A stretch of 64,000 nucleotides of DNA, taken from the NCBI RefSeq assembly GCF_002153425.1, contig NZ_KZ119600.1, positions 3,399,920 through 3,463,919 of the forward strand, written 5' to 3'. Position numbers and translations under genes: made by a program. The stretch's first letter is position 1; each line of letters starts with the position of its first letter. Source of the DNA: Litchfieldia alkalitelluris. Its GTDB lineage: Bacteria; Bacillota; Bacilli; Bacillales; Salisediminibacteriaceae. Positions 8,211 to 16,409 of this stretch are shown here, piece after piece. The notes beneath the pieces were generated by a model, which searched no databases, was not told the DNA's origin, and worked only from the letters and a program-made list of their open reading frames with translations.

Positions 8211-9374
8211 TTATTCACCAAGTTCCTCATTATATTTCTTTGTCAGTTCAACTAGTTGATTCATTATATCTTCTCCATCGAGTCCTGCATCATTTAGTTC
8301 CTCAATACGTAGGTCTATCATATCTACTAATCTGTCAAGCCAACGAGCTTCTTCCTCTTCTGTTAAGAAAATTTCTTCCACTCCATGCTCATCAATTGCA
8401 TACTGTAAGCTATCTTCAACCTCCCTAGTAAATACTTCGATGGAATGTTCAAATGCTTGTTCATTCACTTCACGTATTGCTTCTTGGATATGTGAAGGGA
8501 ATGAATCCCAAACATCTTTATTCATCGTTACATAATTAATAGTTGTATAAATTAAACTAGAGTGAGTTACGTAATTCGTTACCTCTGCTAAATTAAATGA
8601 TCTTAATGTATCAGCTGGTAGTAAACTTCCATCTACAATTCCTCTAGACATACTCTCATAAGCCTCTGTTACAGGCATTGCTACAGGCGTTGCACCTAGA
8701 GCTTCTAATGTAGCAACATTCGTACCACTTGCTCGAATCTGCATTCCTTCTAAATCTTCTAAACTTCTAACAGGTTCTGAAGTCATTAATAATCCAGGGG
8801 CAATTCCATAAATAAACATAATCTCAGTATCTTGTAACTCTTCAGGATTTAATTGTTCAACTACATCTTTTGCAACATGACTAGAAACTGCTGAGTTCCT
8901 ATACTCTAGACCTCCAGAGTATAAAGAGTTCAATACTGGTAATCTACCTGGGTTATATCCAGAAACATCATGCCCGATATCCGCAAGTCCTGATTCAACA
9001 CCTGGATAAATATCACCACTACCCAGTAGGGAACCTCCAGGATACATCTCTATTGTAACTAAACCATCAGTAGCCTCTTCGATCGCTGCTGCCCATTCAG
9101 GAAAAATTTCTCGCTGAATTGGGTGAGGTGCTGGAGCAAAGTCGGCTAAACTAAGGGTAACTGGATCCATCGTTTCAGCTTCAGATTCAGAATCAGAATC
9201 AGATTCACCTTCTTCCTCTTCTGATGGTTCATTTGTTTCTTCTGTTACATCATTTTCATCAGTATTAGTAGTACTCGCTTCCTCACTACCTTCATCTCCT
9301 CCACAAGCTACCATTACAGCCGTAAATAAGATACTAATAATGATTAATAAGAAAGATCTCTTTAATACGTTCAT
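8211..9374 (-). CDS. dctP: TRAP transporter substrate-binding lipoprotein (DctP family)
   Basis: A 387-residue exported binding protein. The N-terminus is a lipoprotein signal with lipobox AVMVAC, followed by a ~45-residue Asp/Glu/Ser-rich tether, then the DctP fold (TLSLADFAPAPHP to the C-terminal helices). The motif GMQIRASGT contains the arginine that in this family contacts the substrate carboxylate. It is the first gene of the dctPQM operon. A cre-like site lies about 115 bases upstream. The very acidic tether fits a salt- or alkali-adapted exterior. The substrate is not identifiable from sequence alone. Confidence 0.93.
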   Translation of the reverse strand: MNVLKRSFLLIIISILFTAVMVACGGDEGSEEASTTNTDENDVTEETNEPSEEEEGESDSDSESEAETMDPVTLSLADFAPAPHPIQREIFPEWAAAIEEATDGLVTIEMYPGGSLLGSGDIYPGVESGLADIGHDVSGYNPGRLPVLNSLYSGGLEYRNSAVSSHVAKDVVEQLNPEELQDTEIMFIYGIAPGLLMTSEPVRSLEDLEGMQIRASGTNVATLEALGATPVAMPVTEAYESMSRGIVDGSLLPADTLRSFNLAEVTNYVTHSSLIYTTINYVTMNKDVWDSFPSHIQEAIREVNEQAFEHSIEVFTREVEDSLQYAIDEHGVEEIFLTEEEEARWLDRLVDMIDLRIEELNDAGLDGEDIMNQLVELTKKYNEELGE

Positions 9375-9489
9375 TTTTTGGCCTCCCTTTCGTCATTCAA
9401 ATGTAATTTTTTTAAAGAATCTAATAAACTTAAAATGCCGACACACTAGAGTTGTTCTTCACTCCCCCTTCTACTACAACCAGATTGAA

Positions 9490-9503
9490 TGTAAACGCTT
9501 TCT
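9490..9503 (-). promoter_or_regulatory. Candidate CcpA-binding cre site upstream of dctP
   Basis: TGTAAACGCTTTCT matches the cre consensus TGWAANCGNTWWCA at all but the last base. It lies ~115 bases before dctP. A plausible -10 (TATAAT on the minus strand near 9566) lies further upstream, so the site would sit inside the leader, where CcpA acts as a roadblock. Carbon repression of the transporter is inferred. Confidence 0.55.
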
Positions 9504-9642
9504 AAAACAGGTTGTAAAAAGTCAGAAAATTTTCATTAATTAAACTACTGTTTGTTGGTTTTAATTATATACAAAATTAAATACTAGCAATACCTTCATG
9601 AAGAAGGAATCAATAGAAAATTTTTCGTACAGTATGTAGGGA

Positions 9643-9676
9643 CAAAAAAACCGTTAAGCAGCATGCTTTAACGGTC
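9643..9676 (-). terminator. Terminator after the PepV-type dipeptidase gene
   Basis: On the minus strand ACCGTTAAA pairs with TTAACGGT around a GC-containing loop, followed by TTTTTTTG. It lies about 50 bases after the dipeptidase stop codon. Confidence 0.85.
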
Positions 9677-9722
9677 CTTTTTCCCTATACGTTAAAATTT
9701 TTGAATTTGACAACACAAGAGC

Positions 9723-11114
9723 TTATTTTTTCGCAAGCTCATATATTGCCTGTGCATAGATTGAGGTTGCTTTTTTCAAATTATCAATAGAAATATATTC
9801 ATCTGATTGATGTGCTACATCTAATTGCCCGGGAAACATTGGTCCAAAGGCAACTCCAGCTTCCAACGATCTTGCATACGTTCCCCCACCAATTGCTAAT
9901 GTTTCAGCTTTCTCTCCTGTCTGTTCCTCGTATACTTTTGCCAATGTTTTAACAAGGGGATGATCCTCAGAAACTGCATGGGGCTTTTCATGTGTAATTA
10001 TATGGGTTGTAAAATGTCTATTCTCCATTGAATTCTTCAATTTTTCATAAATAGAAGGGTAATTGGCTCCATCTGGGTATCTTAAATTAACACCAATTTT
10101 TCCTTCTCCACCTTTTTTACAATTTAAAACACCTAGGTTTAATGTTACGTCCCCTTTCATGTCATCTTTATAATCAATCCCAATTTTTTTCCCACGGGAA
10201 TCTAGAAAAAATAAATCACTTAAAGTTTTAAAATAATCAACTTCGTTTCCTTGAAGCGGGAGAGTGGAGATAAAGTTTGCTAAATATAAACCACTATTAA
10301 TCCCCTTATCTGGCTCCATGCCGTGTGCTGATTTCCCAGAAACTTCTAAAGTAATTTTGTCGTTTTCTACATGAAACTCTCCTGACACACTGTGCTCACT
10401 TAAAAAATGCAGAAACCTATCCCTAATATCATTTATATCTATACCACTTAATGTCGCACTTGCCTTCTCAGGTACCATATTGAGCCTCTCGCCTGCATGA
10501 AATGACTCGACAATTCCCCCATCAGCTGATATGTAGGTGGAGAATTCAAGATCACAAATCCCCTTTTCAGCATTAATAATTGGAAAATCAGCATCTGGTG
10601 CAAAACCTACATTTGGCATCTCCTCATGCTCAAAATAATGCTTAACACAACGCCACTCGCTTTCCTCATCAGTACCAATAATGAGCCTCACTCTTTTTCC
10701 TAATTGTAAATGTTGATCTTTTATTATTTTCATTGCATAGTAAGCAGCCATCGTTGGCCCCTTATCATCGATAGCACCCCTTGCAAAAATCTTACCCTCC
10801 CTAATTTTTGCAGAATAAGGAGGGGTCGTCCATCCTCCCCCTGCTGGTACCACATCCACATGACAAAGAATCCCCACTATTTCTGATCCTTCCCCCATTT
10901 CAATATGAGCTCCGTATCCATCAACATCTTTTATGGTAAACCCATCATTAGCCGCCTTCTCTAGGATCCAGTCATAAGCTTCTCGTATACCTTCTCCGAA
11001 CGGCGCCCCTTCTTTTACAGTACTAGTATCTAAAACACTTTTTATTTGTAAAAAAGCTTGTGTATCCTCTATTAACTTTTGTTGTATATTTTCTACTTGC
11101 TCCTGCCAATTCAT
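9723..11114 (-). CDS. ytjP: Dipeptidase PepV family (M20 metallopeptidase)
   Basis: A 463-residue cytoplasmic di-zinc peptidase that releases amino acids from dipeptides. Metal and catalytic motifs are intact: ILCHVDVVP with H85, GAIDDKGP with the bridging Asp at 116/117, and GTDEESEW with the general-base/metal glutamates 150/151. A central lid domain accounts for residues ~190-380. Length equals the family norm. It matches B. subtilis ytjP in sequence and in its place between ytkP and ytzE. It is divergent from ytzE, and the intervening 270 bases hold an inverted repeat that may be an operator. Confidence 0.93.
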   Translation of the reverse strand: MNWQEQVENIQQKLIEDTQAFLQIKSVLDTSTVKEGAPFGEGIREAYDWILEKAANDGFTIKDVDGYGAHIEMGEGSEIVGILCHVDVVPAGGGWTTPPYSAKIREGKIFARGAIDDKGPTMAAYYAMKIIKDQHLQLGKRVRLIIGTDEESEWRCVKHYFEHEEMPNVGFAPDADFPIINAEKGICDLEFSTYISADGGIVESFHAGERLNMVPEKASATLSGIDINDIRDRFLHFLSEHSVSGEFHVENDKITLEVSGKSAHGMEPDKGINSGLYLANFISTLPLQGNEVDYFKTLSDLFFLDSRGKKIGIDYKDDMKGDVTLNLGVLNCKKGGEGKIGVNLRYPDGANYPSIYEKLKNSMENRHFTTHIITHEKPHAVSEDHPLVKTLAKVYEEQTGEKAETLAIGGGTYARSLEAGVAFGPMFPGQLDVAHQSDEYISIDNLKKATSIYAQAIYELAKK

Positions 11115-11217
11115 AATAACACCTTCCTCTTTAACAATATTTTAATATTAAAATAATATATTGCATTCATATTTTTTTAAAGTTTACATATTTATTTACT
11201 ATAACCAGCAAAAAAGA

Positions 11218-11250
11218 TTTAGTAACTGTTAACTCTAGTAACAGACTAAA
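11218..11250. promoter_or_regulatory. Imperfect inverted repeat between ytjP and ytzE
   Basis: TTTAGT and CTGTTA on the left are mirrored by TAACAG and ACTAAA on the right, with a two-base insertion in the left arm and a seven-base centre. It lies between two divergent genes, one of which encodes an HTH protein, so it is a reasonable operator candidate. No other evidence supports this. Confidence 0.4.
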
Positions 11251-11386
11251 ATATGTTTCTATAGTCTAAGGGTTTATCGTTTTATAACTTTACACATTCA
11301 CTTTATTACGATAAAATGTCAGAAAGGAGTGAAGATTTAAATCTTACTTGTTTTTGTTGATTGATAACAAATTAAGGAGTGATTTT

Positions 11387-11605
11387 TTGAAAACTTCAAC
11401 TGACAGGATGATGACAAGAATCAAATCCATCTATCTTTATATTAAGGAAAGAGGAAGTGTCTCCACCAACGAATTAGTTGAAGAATTCGGAATTACGCAA
11501 CGCACTGTTCAAAGAGATTTAAATATTCTAAAATATAATGAATTAGTTGAAAGCCCTGTACGAGGGAAGTGGAAATCCACCAACCGCAAATCACATGTTT
11601 CTTGA
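11387..11605 (+). CDS. ytzE: Small DeoR-type HTH regulator YtzE
   Basis: A 72-residue protein made of only the DeoR-family winged helix: RIKSIYLYIKERGSVSTNEL, then the recognition helix in FGITQRTVQRDLNIL, and a wing ending SPVRGKW. There is no sugar-phosphate effector domain, as in B. subtilis YtzE. The start is a TTG preceded by AAGGAGTG at ideal spacing. It gives the family start LKTSTDRM; a longer frame upstream would begin in sequence without similarity. Its target is unknown, but the divergent dipeptidase gene is an obvious candidate. Confidence 0.88.
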   Translation: MKTSTDRMMTRIKSIYLYIKERGSVSTNELVEEFGITQRTVQRDLNILKYNELVESPVRGKWKSTNRKSHVS

Positions 11606-11638
11606 TTTTTATCATACATAGAGAGTAAAGCAATCTTC

Positions 11639-11669
11639 GAACCTCATTCCAAAGAGGTTCTTTTATTTT
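11639..11669. terminator. Bidirectional terminator between ytzE and rsuA
   Basis: GAACCTC pairs with GAGGTTC over an eight-base loop, followed by TTTTATTTT on the plus strand. It overlaps the end of the convergent rsuA gene. Confidence 0.8.
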
Positions 11670-12382
11670 GTCTCTCCTTCATAAAGTAAATGTAATTCTT
11701 CATCTGTTAATTCACGATATGTTCCTGGTTCCAAAGAAGGGTCTAATAAAAGTGAGCCAATTCGTTCACGTTTCAGGGCCACTACCTTCCTCCCCCTAGC
11801 CTTAAACATTCTTTTTACTTGATGAAATTTGCCTTCTGTAATTGTTAATAAAATAACTGTTTTAGATTCCTCATTTGGATACGATAATTTTGCAGGTTTT
11901 GTTACATAACCATCGTCTAATTCTACTCCCTCTTTTAGTGCTTCTTCATCGGCCACGGTCAGTGGAGCATCAATATGTACACGATATCGTTTATCAACTT
12001 TTTTCTTAGGAGAAGTTAGCTGGTGAGTTAGTTTCCCATCATTTGTAAGTAGCATTAATCCTGTTGTATCTTTATCTAGTCTCCCAACAGGAAATGGTTC
12101 AAAAAGTGCATCTTCTGGCTCTAATAAATCAACCACAGTCCTTTCATTGTTGTCTTCTGTTGCCGATATCACTCCTTTCGGTTTATTCATCATGATATAA
12201 ATATAATCCCTATACTCTATTAGTTCTCCAAATATCTCTATTTCATCATCTTCCGTATTCACGTGAACTTTGCCGTCCTTTACTACTTCTTTGTTTACAT
12301 TCAATGCTCCGCTCTTTAATAACTTTTTCACTTCTTTTCTCGAACCGTAACCCATGTTTGCTAATAATTTATCTACCCTCAT
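11663..12382 (-). CDS. rsuA: 16S rRNA pseudouridine synthase RsuA family
   Basis: A 239-residue enzyme that isomerises a uridine in 16S rRNA (U516 in E. coli). An S4 RNA-binding domain occupies residues 1-60 (MRVDKLLANMGYGSRKEVKK). The catalytic motif GRLDKDTTGLMLLTNDG contains D103. The late KFHQVKRMFKARG stretch is also typical. The ATG overlaps the stop of the gene upstream by one base (TAATG), implying translational coupling. B. subtilis carries an rsuA gene near ytzE too. Confidence 0.92.
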   Translation of the reverse strand: MRVDKLLANMGYGSRKEVKKLLKSGALNVNKEVVKDGKVHVNTEDDEIEIFGELIEYRDYIYIMMNKPKGVISATEDNNERTVVDLLEPEDALFEPFPVGRLDKDTTGLMLLTNDGKLTHQLTSPKKKVDKRYRVHIDAPLTVADEEALKEGVELDDGYVTKPAKLSYPNEESKTVILLTITEGKFHQVKRMFKARGRKVVALKRERIGSLLLDPSLEPGTYRELTDEELHLLYEGETK

Positions 12383-13047
12383 TAATTTTGCCTCCGTTCT
12401 GCAACTATCTGTTTACCAAAGGTCCCTAAATTCCCATCTAAATAAGCATTTATTACTCCAGGGACAATTTGTCTCACAGCTTGATCAATCATTTTTTCGT
12501 TAAAGCCTTTTCCTTTCATTTCTCTTTTAAACTCTTCAGCGAGCGTAATTGCCATTCGAGTGGCTTCTCGATTCATATACAAAACATCAGATTCATTCGC
12601 GTTAATGATTTCTATATTTCCTTTAAACAAAGTCTCTATGTTCTTAATATAGCTTTTATATTCCTCTGGGACTGCCGCCAGTCCTTGCCTATCCTTTTTT
12701 AATTGTTCTCCTTGCGTAATAAATTTTACAGGGACAACTGTCTGGGAGTTCAATACAAGTTCACGGATATCGGAAGCCATTAATTTCGTAGCTGCTAAGT
12801 AAAACACAGTCTCCTTTGAAAAGTAAGTTTTATATTTTTCTATAAAAGGTTTAACCCCATCTGCTGGGAGTAAGAGCCAAACTTCCTTTTCATACTTAAA
12901 ATTTTCTGGAGCAATCCAACTGATATTACTATTATCTATTATTTTCTCCAAAACCTTTTCTTTTGAACGGGAAAAAACATGAATTTTTTCATTATGTACT
13001 TGTTCAACTAGTGCTTGTGCCAACGATCCATATCCTATAAATAACAC
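12382..13047 (-). CDS. NADP/F420-type oxidoreductase, pyrroline-5-carboxylate reductase-like
   Basis: A 221-residue protein with an N-terminal Rossmann start (VLFIGYGSLAQALVEQ) in which the second and third glycines of GxGxxG are replaced by Tyr-Gly-Ser, and a C-terminal helical region resembling the P5C reductase dimerisation domain. It is much shorter than a true ProC and lacks its conserved C-terminal motifs, so its substrate is unknown. I set the start at GTG (13047) because AGGGGAGGGG lies directly upstream; an open frame extends further but lacks a ribosome site. Translation is coupled to rsuA by a one-base overlap. Confidence 0.68.
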   Translation of the reverse strand: MLFIGYGSLAQALVEQVHNEKIHVFSRSKEKVLEKIIDNSNISWIAPENFKYEKEVWLLLPADGVKPFIEKYKTYFSKETVFYLAATKLMASDIRELVLNSQTVVPVKFITQGEQLKKDRQGLAAVPEEYKSYIKNIETLFKGNIEIINANESDVLYMNREATRMAITLAEEFKREMKGKGFNEKMIDQAVRQIVPGVINAYLDGNLGTFGKQIVAERRQN

Positions 13048-13118
13048 CAAATCCCCTCCCCTATTTAAATACTGAACCGAAAATACCACACCACGTAAAC
13101 CCATGATATATTACACCA

Positions 13119-13160
13119 TAAAAAAGGTGCTAAAAAGTCATCTTCACTTTTTAAACACCT
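13119..13160 (-). terminator. Terminator after rodA
   Basis: On the minus strand AGGTGTTTAAAAAGT pairs with ACTTTTTAGCACCT, followed by TTTTTTA. It separates the rodA transcript from the downstream oxidoreductase/rsuA pair. Confidence 0.8.
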
Positions 13161-13175
13161 CTTTTCTTTATATAT

Positions 13176-14360
13176 TTAATCCTCTTCTCCAAACATATAA
13201 TGCTTAGTCCGTATGTTTACATTTAATACAATCCCTATCGCTAACATATTTGTAATCAATGCACTTCCACCATAGCTTATAAAAGGTAGGGCAAGCCCAG
13301 TGATTGGCATTAGACCAATCGTCATTCCTATGTTTTGGAATATCTGAAAGACAAGTAATCCAATAACCCCTGCAACTAGGTAAGTACCAAAGGTGTTATT
13401 GCAGTTAAAAGCAATAATAACCATACGGTATAATAACAAGAAGTAGACTACAAGGAGCACCGTTGCACCAACAAATCCAAACTCTTCTCCTATAACAGTA
13501 AAAATAAAGTCTGTATGCAACTCGGGGATAATTCCACTTTGAGATTTAACCCCTTGGAAAAGACCACTTCCGTATAATTGTCCAGCTCCAATACCTTGAA
13601 TAGCCTGATATAGTTGAAAGCCAGTATCTTCAATATTCGCCTGTGGATCTAGCCATGCATAAATTCGATTTAGCTGATGATTCTTTATAATTTTATTAAA
13701 TATCTCAAAATGATGATTATGAAGCCAGACTAAAGCGCCAATTACCATGATAACTAAGGAAAATAACAGTCCGATCATTCTGTAGGCAACACCTGACATA
13801 ATAATCATACTAAACATTATAGCCCCAATAACTAATGCAGTACCTAAATCAGGCTGTATTAGGATAAAGATAAACGGTGGCAAGCCTACACCTGCTATTT
13901 GCCCTACCACAATTGCATCGGATTTAAAGGACTTTTCCCTAGGCTTTTTCGTAATATTGTACAAGAGATGTGCTAAAGTAATAATCACAAATATTTTTAC
14001 AAACTCTGAAGGTTGAAACCGAATTGGGCCTACTTCTATCCACCGTTGTGCTCCACCTGCTGCAGCGCCTAAAGGGGTGAATTCAACGATAAAAAGTAAA
14101 ATCATCCCTAAAATATAGAGCGGTATAGAGAAGTTTTTAAATAAATCATAATCAATGCTCATGGCACCCATCATTAAGATCGTACCTATTGCAAACCAGA
14201 TGACTTGACGTTGCACAAAATAGAGGGGATCTAATCCCCATCTGTCGGTCAATGGCCCGCTACTGCTATATACAGCTAATAAGCTAATACACATGAGCAC
14301 AAACAAGAGAAATAATAGCGTAAAATCTAATTGTTGAAAGGACGTTTTCCGCTCTTGCAT
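13176..14360 (-). CDS. rodA: SEDS peptidoglycan glycosyltransferase RodA
   Basis: A 394-residue polytopic membrane protein with about ten helices. SEDS features are clear: ERWI-like QRWIEVGPIRFQPSEFVK, QPDLGTALV, the extracellular loop PELHTDFIFTVIGEEFG with the catalytic aspartate, and the late PFISYGGSALI motif. The loop sequence and the C-terminus (NVNIRTKHYMF) point to the RodA/elongasome branch, which polymerises lateral-wall glycan with a class B PBP. It starts 26 bases after ftsW ends, with a GGTGA ribosome site, so both form one operon, which is not the arrangement in B. subtilis. Confidence 0.9.
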   Translation of the reverse strand: MQERKTSFQQLDFTLLFLLFVLMCISLLAVYSSSGPLTDRWGLDPLYFVQRQVIWFAIGTILMMGAMSIDYDLFKNFSIPLYILGMILLFIVEFTPLGAAAGGAQRWIEVGPIRFQPSEFVKIFVIITLAHLLYNITKKPREKSFKSDAIVVGQIAGVGLPPFIFILIQPDLGTALVIGAIMFSMIIMSGVAYRMIGLLFSLVIMVIGALVWLHNHHFEIFNKIIKNHQLNRIYAWLDPQANIEDTGFQLYQAIQGIGAGQLYGSGLFQGVKSQSGIIPELHTDFIFTVIGEEFGFVGATVLLVVYFLLLYRMVIIAFNCNNTFGTYLVAGVIGLLVFQIFQNIGMTIGLMPITGLALPFISYGGSALITNMLAIGIVLNVNIRTKHYMFGEED

Positions 14361-14386
14361 CTATTTTCACCTACTAATCATTCCAT

Positions 14387-15589
14387 TTAGCGTACAGGAC
14401 GAAGCTTGCCCCTGCCTGTACTTTCTTTCGTTGCTGCCACTTCATCCTTAACAACAACTTCTTCCTCACGATTTTCTCTACTGTCACGTTCATTCTTACG
14501 CGAAACATTTACTAATATTCCCATTGATATTATAGTAACCAAAAGAGATGAGCCTCCATAACTAATAAATGGGAAAGGAATACCTGTAATTGGGAGTAAT
14601 CCACTTACAGCACCTGCATTAAAGAAAACCTGTACACTCAATTGAAAAACAATTCCATAAGCTAATAGACTACCGAAGGCATCTTTACAGCGAGATCCAA
14701 TAATAATACCTCTAATAATAATGATAAACATACATGTAAAAACGAAGCCCAAACCTAAAAGCCCAAGTTCTTCACTAACAATTGCTAATATAAAATCTGT
14801 ATGTGCTTCTGGAAGATAAAATAATTTTTGAACACTTTGTCCTAAACCTGCACCTGTTAAACCGCCATGGGCGATTGCTATATAGGATTGTACTAACTGA
14901 AGCCCTTCAGAAGCCTCTAACTCAAATGGGGTTCGATAACCTATAAGCCGATTTAACCGGTATGTTTCCGATTGGGCATAGTAATAGATCGCCCAAGCAG
15001 CTAAACTCCCTAAAGATATTAAATGAATTTTTTTTGCCCCTGAACAAAAAGCAATTAATCCAGCCACAATAACAATGGAGGTCGCCGTACCTAGGTCTGG
15101 CTGCATCATTATTAAGAGAAAAAAGCCAATAATGACGACTAACGGTGGGAGTACACCAGAAAAAAATTTATCAATAAACGCTTGTTTTCGAGAGTAAACA
15201 TAAGCTAAGTATATAATAGACCCAAGTTTTACGAATTCAGAAGGTTGAATTTGAAATCCAAATAAAACGATCCATCGCTCCGCCCCATTAACACTGTGTC
15301 CTACTCCTGGCACCTTTACTAATATGAGGGCAACAGCGGAAAAGAAAACAATCCAAAAGGATAATTTCCGATAATGCCTGTAAGGAAAAAACATGAAAAA
15401 GGTAAAAAATACAGTTGATATGATAATCCACATTAACTGACGTTGAAAAAAATAAGCAATATTATCAAATTTTTCATATCCTTGAACAAAGCTGGCACTA
15501 TAAATCATAATAAGTCCAAATAAAACAATCAATGTAACCGTAGTAACTAAAATCCAATCTATATATATCCCTTTTTTTGACTCATCCAA
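14387..15589 (-). CDS. ftsW: SEDS peptidoglycan glycosyltransferase FtsW
   Basis: A 400-residue polytopic protein of the SEDS family. Key stretches are AERWIVLFGFQIQPSEFVK, QPDLGTATSIV, LPEAHTDFILAIVSEELG and GIPFPFISYGGSSLL, the last being the FtsW form. A charged C-terminal tail (~35 residues) extends into the cytoplasm. FtsW polymerises septal peptidoglycan together with a class B penicillin-binding protein. The start is set at a TTG behind GGTGGTGAAG; a GTG nine codons upstream is possible. Finding ftsW directly ahead of rodA, away from its usual place beside pycA, is noteworthy. Assignment of the two paralogues to FtsW and RodA rests on motifs only. Confidence 0.85.
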   Translation of the reverse strand: MDESKKGIYIDWILVTTVTLIVLFGLIMIYSASFVQGYEKFDNIAYFFQRQLMWIIISTVFFTFFMFFPYRHYRKLSFWIVFFSAVALILVKVPGVGHSVNGAERWIVLFGFQIQPSEFVKLGSIIYLAYVYSRKQAFIDKFFSGVLPPLVVIIGFFLLIMMQPDLGTATSIVIVAGLIAFCSGAKKIHLISLGSLAAWAIYYYAQSETYRLNRLIGYRTPFELEASEGLQLVQSYIAIAHGGLTGAGLGQSVQKLFYLPEAHTDFILAIVSEELGLLGLGFVFTCMFIIIIRGIIIGSRCKDAFGSLLAYGIVFQLSVQVFFNAGAVSGLLPITGIPFPFISYGGSSLLVTIISMGILVNVSRKNERDSRENREEEVVVKDEVAATKESTGRGKLRPVR

Positions 15590-15733
15590 AGATACTTCAC
15601 CACCGATTCTATCCACATGATGCTACTTTACTAATTATTACATTATATCAGAAGGAAACCTTCTTAAAAAGATACAAGACTACTCATTTCTTAAATAAAC
15701 TATTATAACCAACTATATTATCATCAGTTAAGG

Positions 15734-15766
15734 TACTTACAAAAAATAAGTAGGGTGTGGTATAAT
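15734..15766 (+). promoter_or_regulatory. Promoter with embedded operator for the HxlR regulator
   Basis: A -35-like TTACAA (15737) and an extended -10, TGGTATAAT (TATAAT at 15761), are separated by 18 bases. The inverted repeat TACTTA-N7-TAAGTA (15734-15752) overlaps the -35 element. This is the size and type of site bound by YodB/CatR proteins, so autoregulation is likely. Confidence 0.65.
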
Positions 15767-15787
15767 CTTTACAAGGAGATGATGTCT

Positions 15788-16099
15788 ATGGTTCAAATGA
15801 ATTTATGCCCAAAATTTGAATCGGCATTTCAATTATTAGGCAAGCGCTGGAATGGGTTAATACTTCGTGTATTACTCCAGGGTCCCCAACGTTTTAAAGA
15901 TATATCAGCAGTAATCCCAAGTATGAGTGATAAAATGCTAGTGGATCGCTTAAAACAACTAGAAGAAGCTGGCTTAGTTGAAAGGTCTGTTTATCCAGAA
16001 ACCCCTGTCAGAATTGAATATCAATTGTCTGAGATGGGAAAAGAATTGGAACCTGTGATGGACGAACTTCAAACATGGGCAGAAAAATGGATTGATTAA
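15788..16099 (+). CDS. HxlR-family redox-type regulator (YodB/CatR-like)
   Basis: A 103-residue winged-helix repressor. The start MVQMNLCPKFESAFQLLGKR closely resembles B. subtilis YodB, and Cys7 occupies the position of the YodB Cys6 that senses quinones and diamide. The HTH lies at about residues 35-70 (RFKDISAVIPSMSDKMLVDRLKQL), and the wing ends with PVRIEYQL. The ATG is placed nine bases after AAGGAG. Unlike many relatives there is no oxidoreductase gene next door; the gene stands alone between ftsW and repeats. Thiol-based sensing and autoregulation are inferred from the family and the operator. Confidence 0.88.
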   Translation: MVQMNLCPKFESAFQLLGKRWNGLILRVLLQGPQRFKDISAVIPSMSDKMLVDRLKQLEEAGLVERSVYPETPVRIEYQLSEMGKELEPVMDELQTWAEKWID

Positions 16100-16103
16100 T
16101 ACG

Positions 16104-16220
16104 AAAAGCACAAGCGCCTTGGTCACAGGCGAAATGCACTGGAAGGACTTTGACAGAAGCCGCTCTTTGGCTTCAGAAAAGGCCTGAAGTGACACGAGCC
16201 TGTAGGCGCTGGAGCTAGAC
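16104..16220 (+). repeat. Full-length dispersed repeat with 'AAGCGC...GGAGCTAGAC' ends
   Basis: An intergenic element of about 117 bases that starts AAAAGCACAAGCGCC and ends GGCGCTGGAGCTAGAC, so its ends are partly complementary (GCGCC/GGCGC). An inner AAGCCG/TGGCTT part can fold as well. A shortened copy starts at 16260 and a fragment lies at 4972. From memory, similar strings are common between genes in Bacillaceae. It has no coding potential. Confidence 0.7.
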
Positions 16221-16259
16221 ATAGTTTCGTAGAAACTACTTATTATTAACCACTTATAC

Positions 16260-16288
16260 AAAAGCGCAAGCGCCTTGGTCACAGGCAC
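16260..16288 (+). repeat. Truncated second copy of the 16.1-kb repeat
   Basis: The first 26 bases match the full copy at 16104 with a single difference (GCGC for GCAC); afterwards similarity stops. A hairpin AGTTTC/GAAACT lies between the two copies. The local duplication plus truncation shows the element decays in place. Confidence 0.65.
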
Positions 16289-16295
16289 AGAATTC

Positions 16296-16352
16296 AAAGG
16301 AAGAATTGTAGAAAGCAGATTGCTTTTTTACATTTCTTCCTTTTTCTTTGTA
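16296..16352 (+). terminator. Candidate terminator downstream of the HxlR gene
   Basis: AAGGAAGAATTGTA can pair with TACATTTCTTCCTT with one mismatch around an 18-base loop that itself contains AAAGCA/TGCTTT, followed by TTTCTTTG. It lies ahead of the DUF4349 lipoprotein gene. Confidence 0.55.
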
Positions 16353-16409
16353 ACCTGATTCCCGTTAGAAGCGACAAATAATAAAATGAGATAAATGAAG
16401 GGGTGTCAG

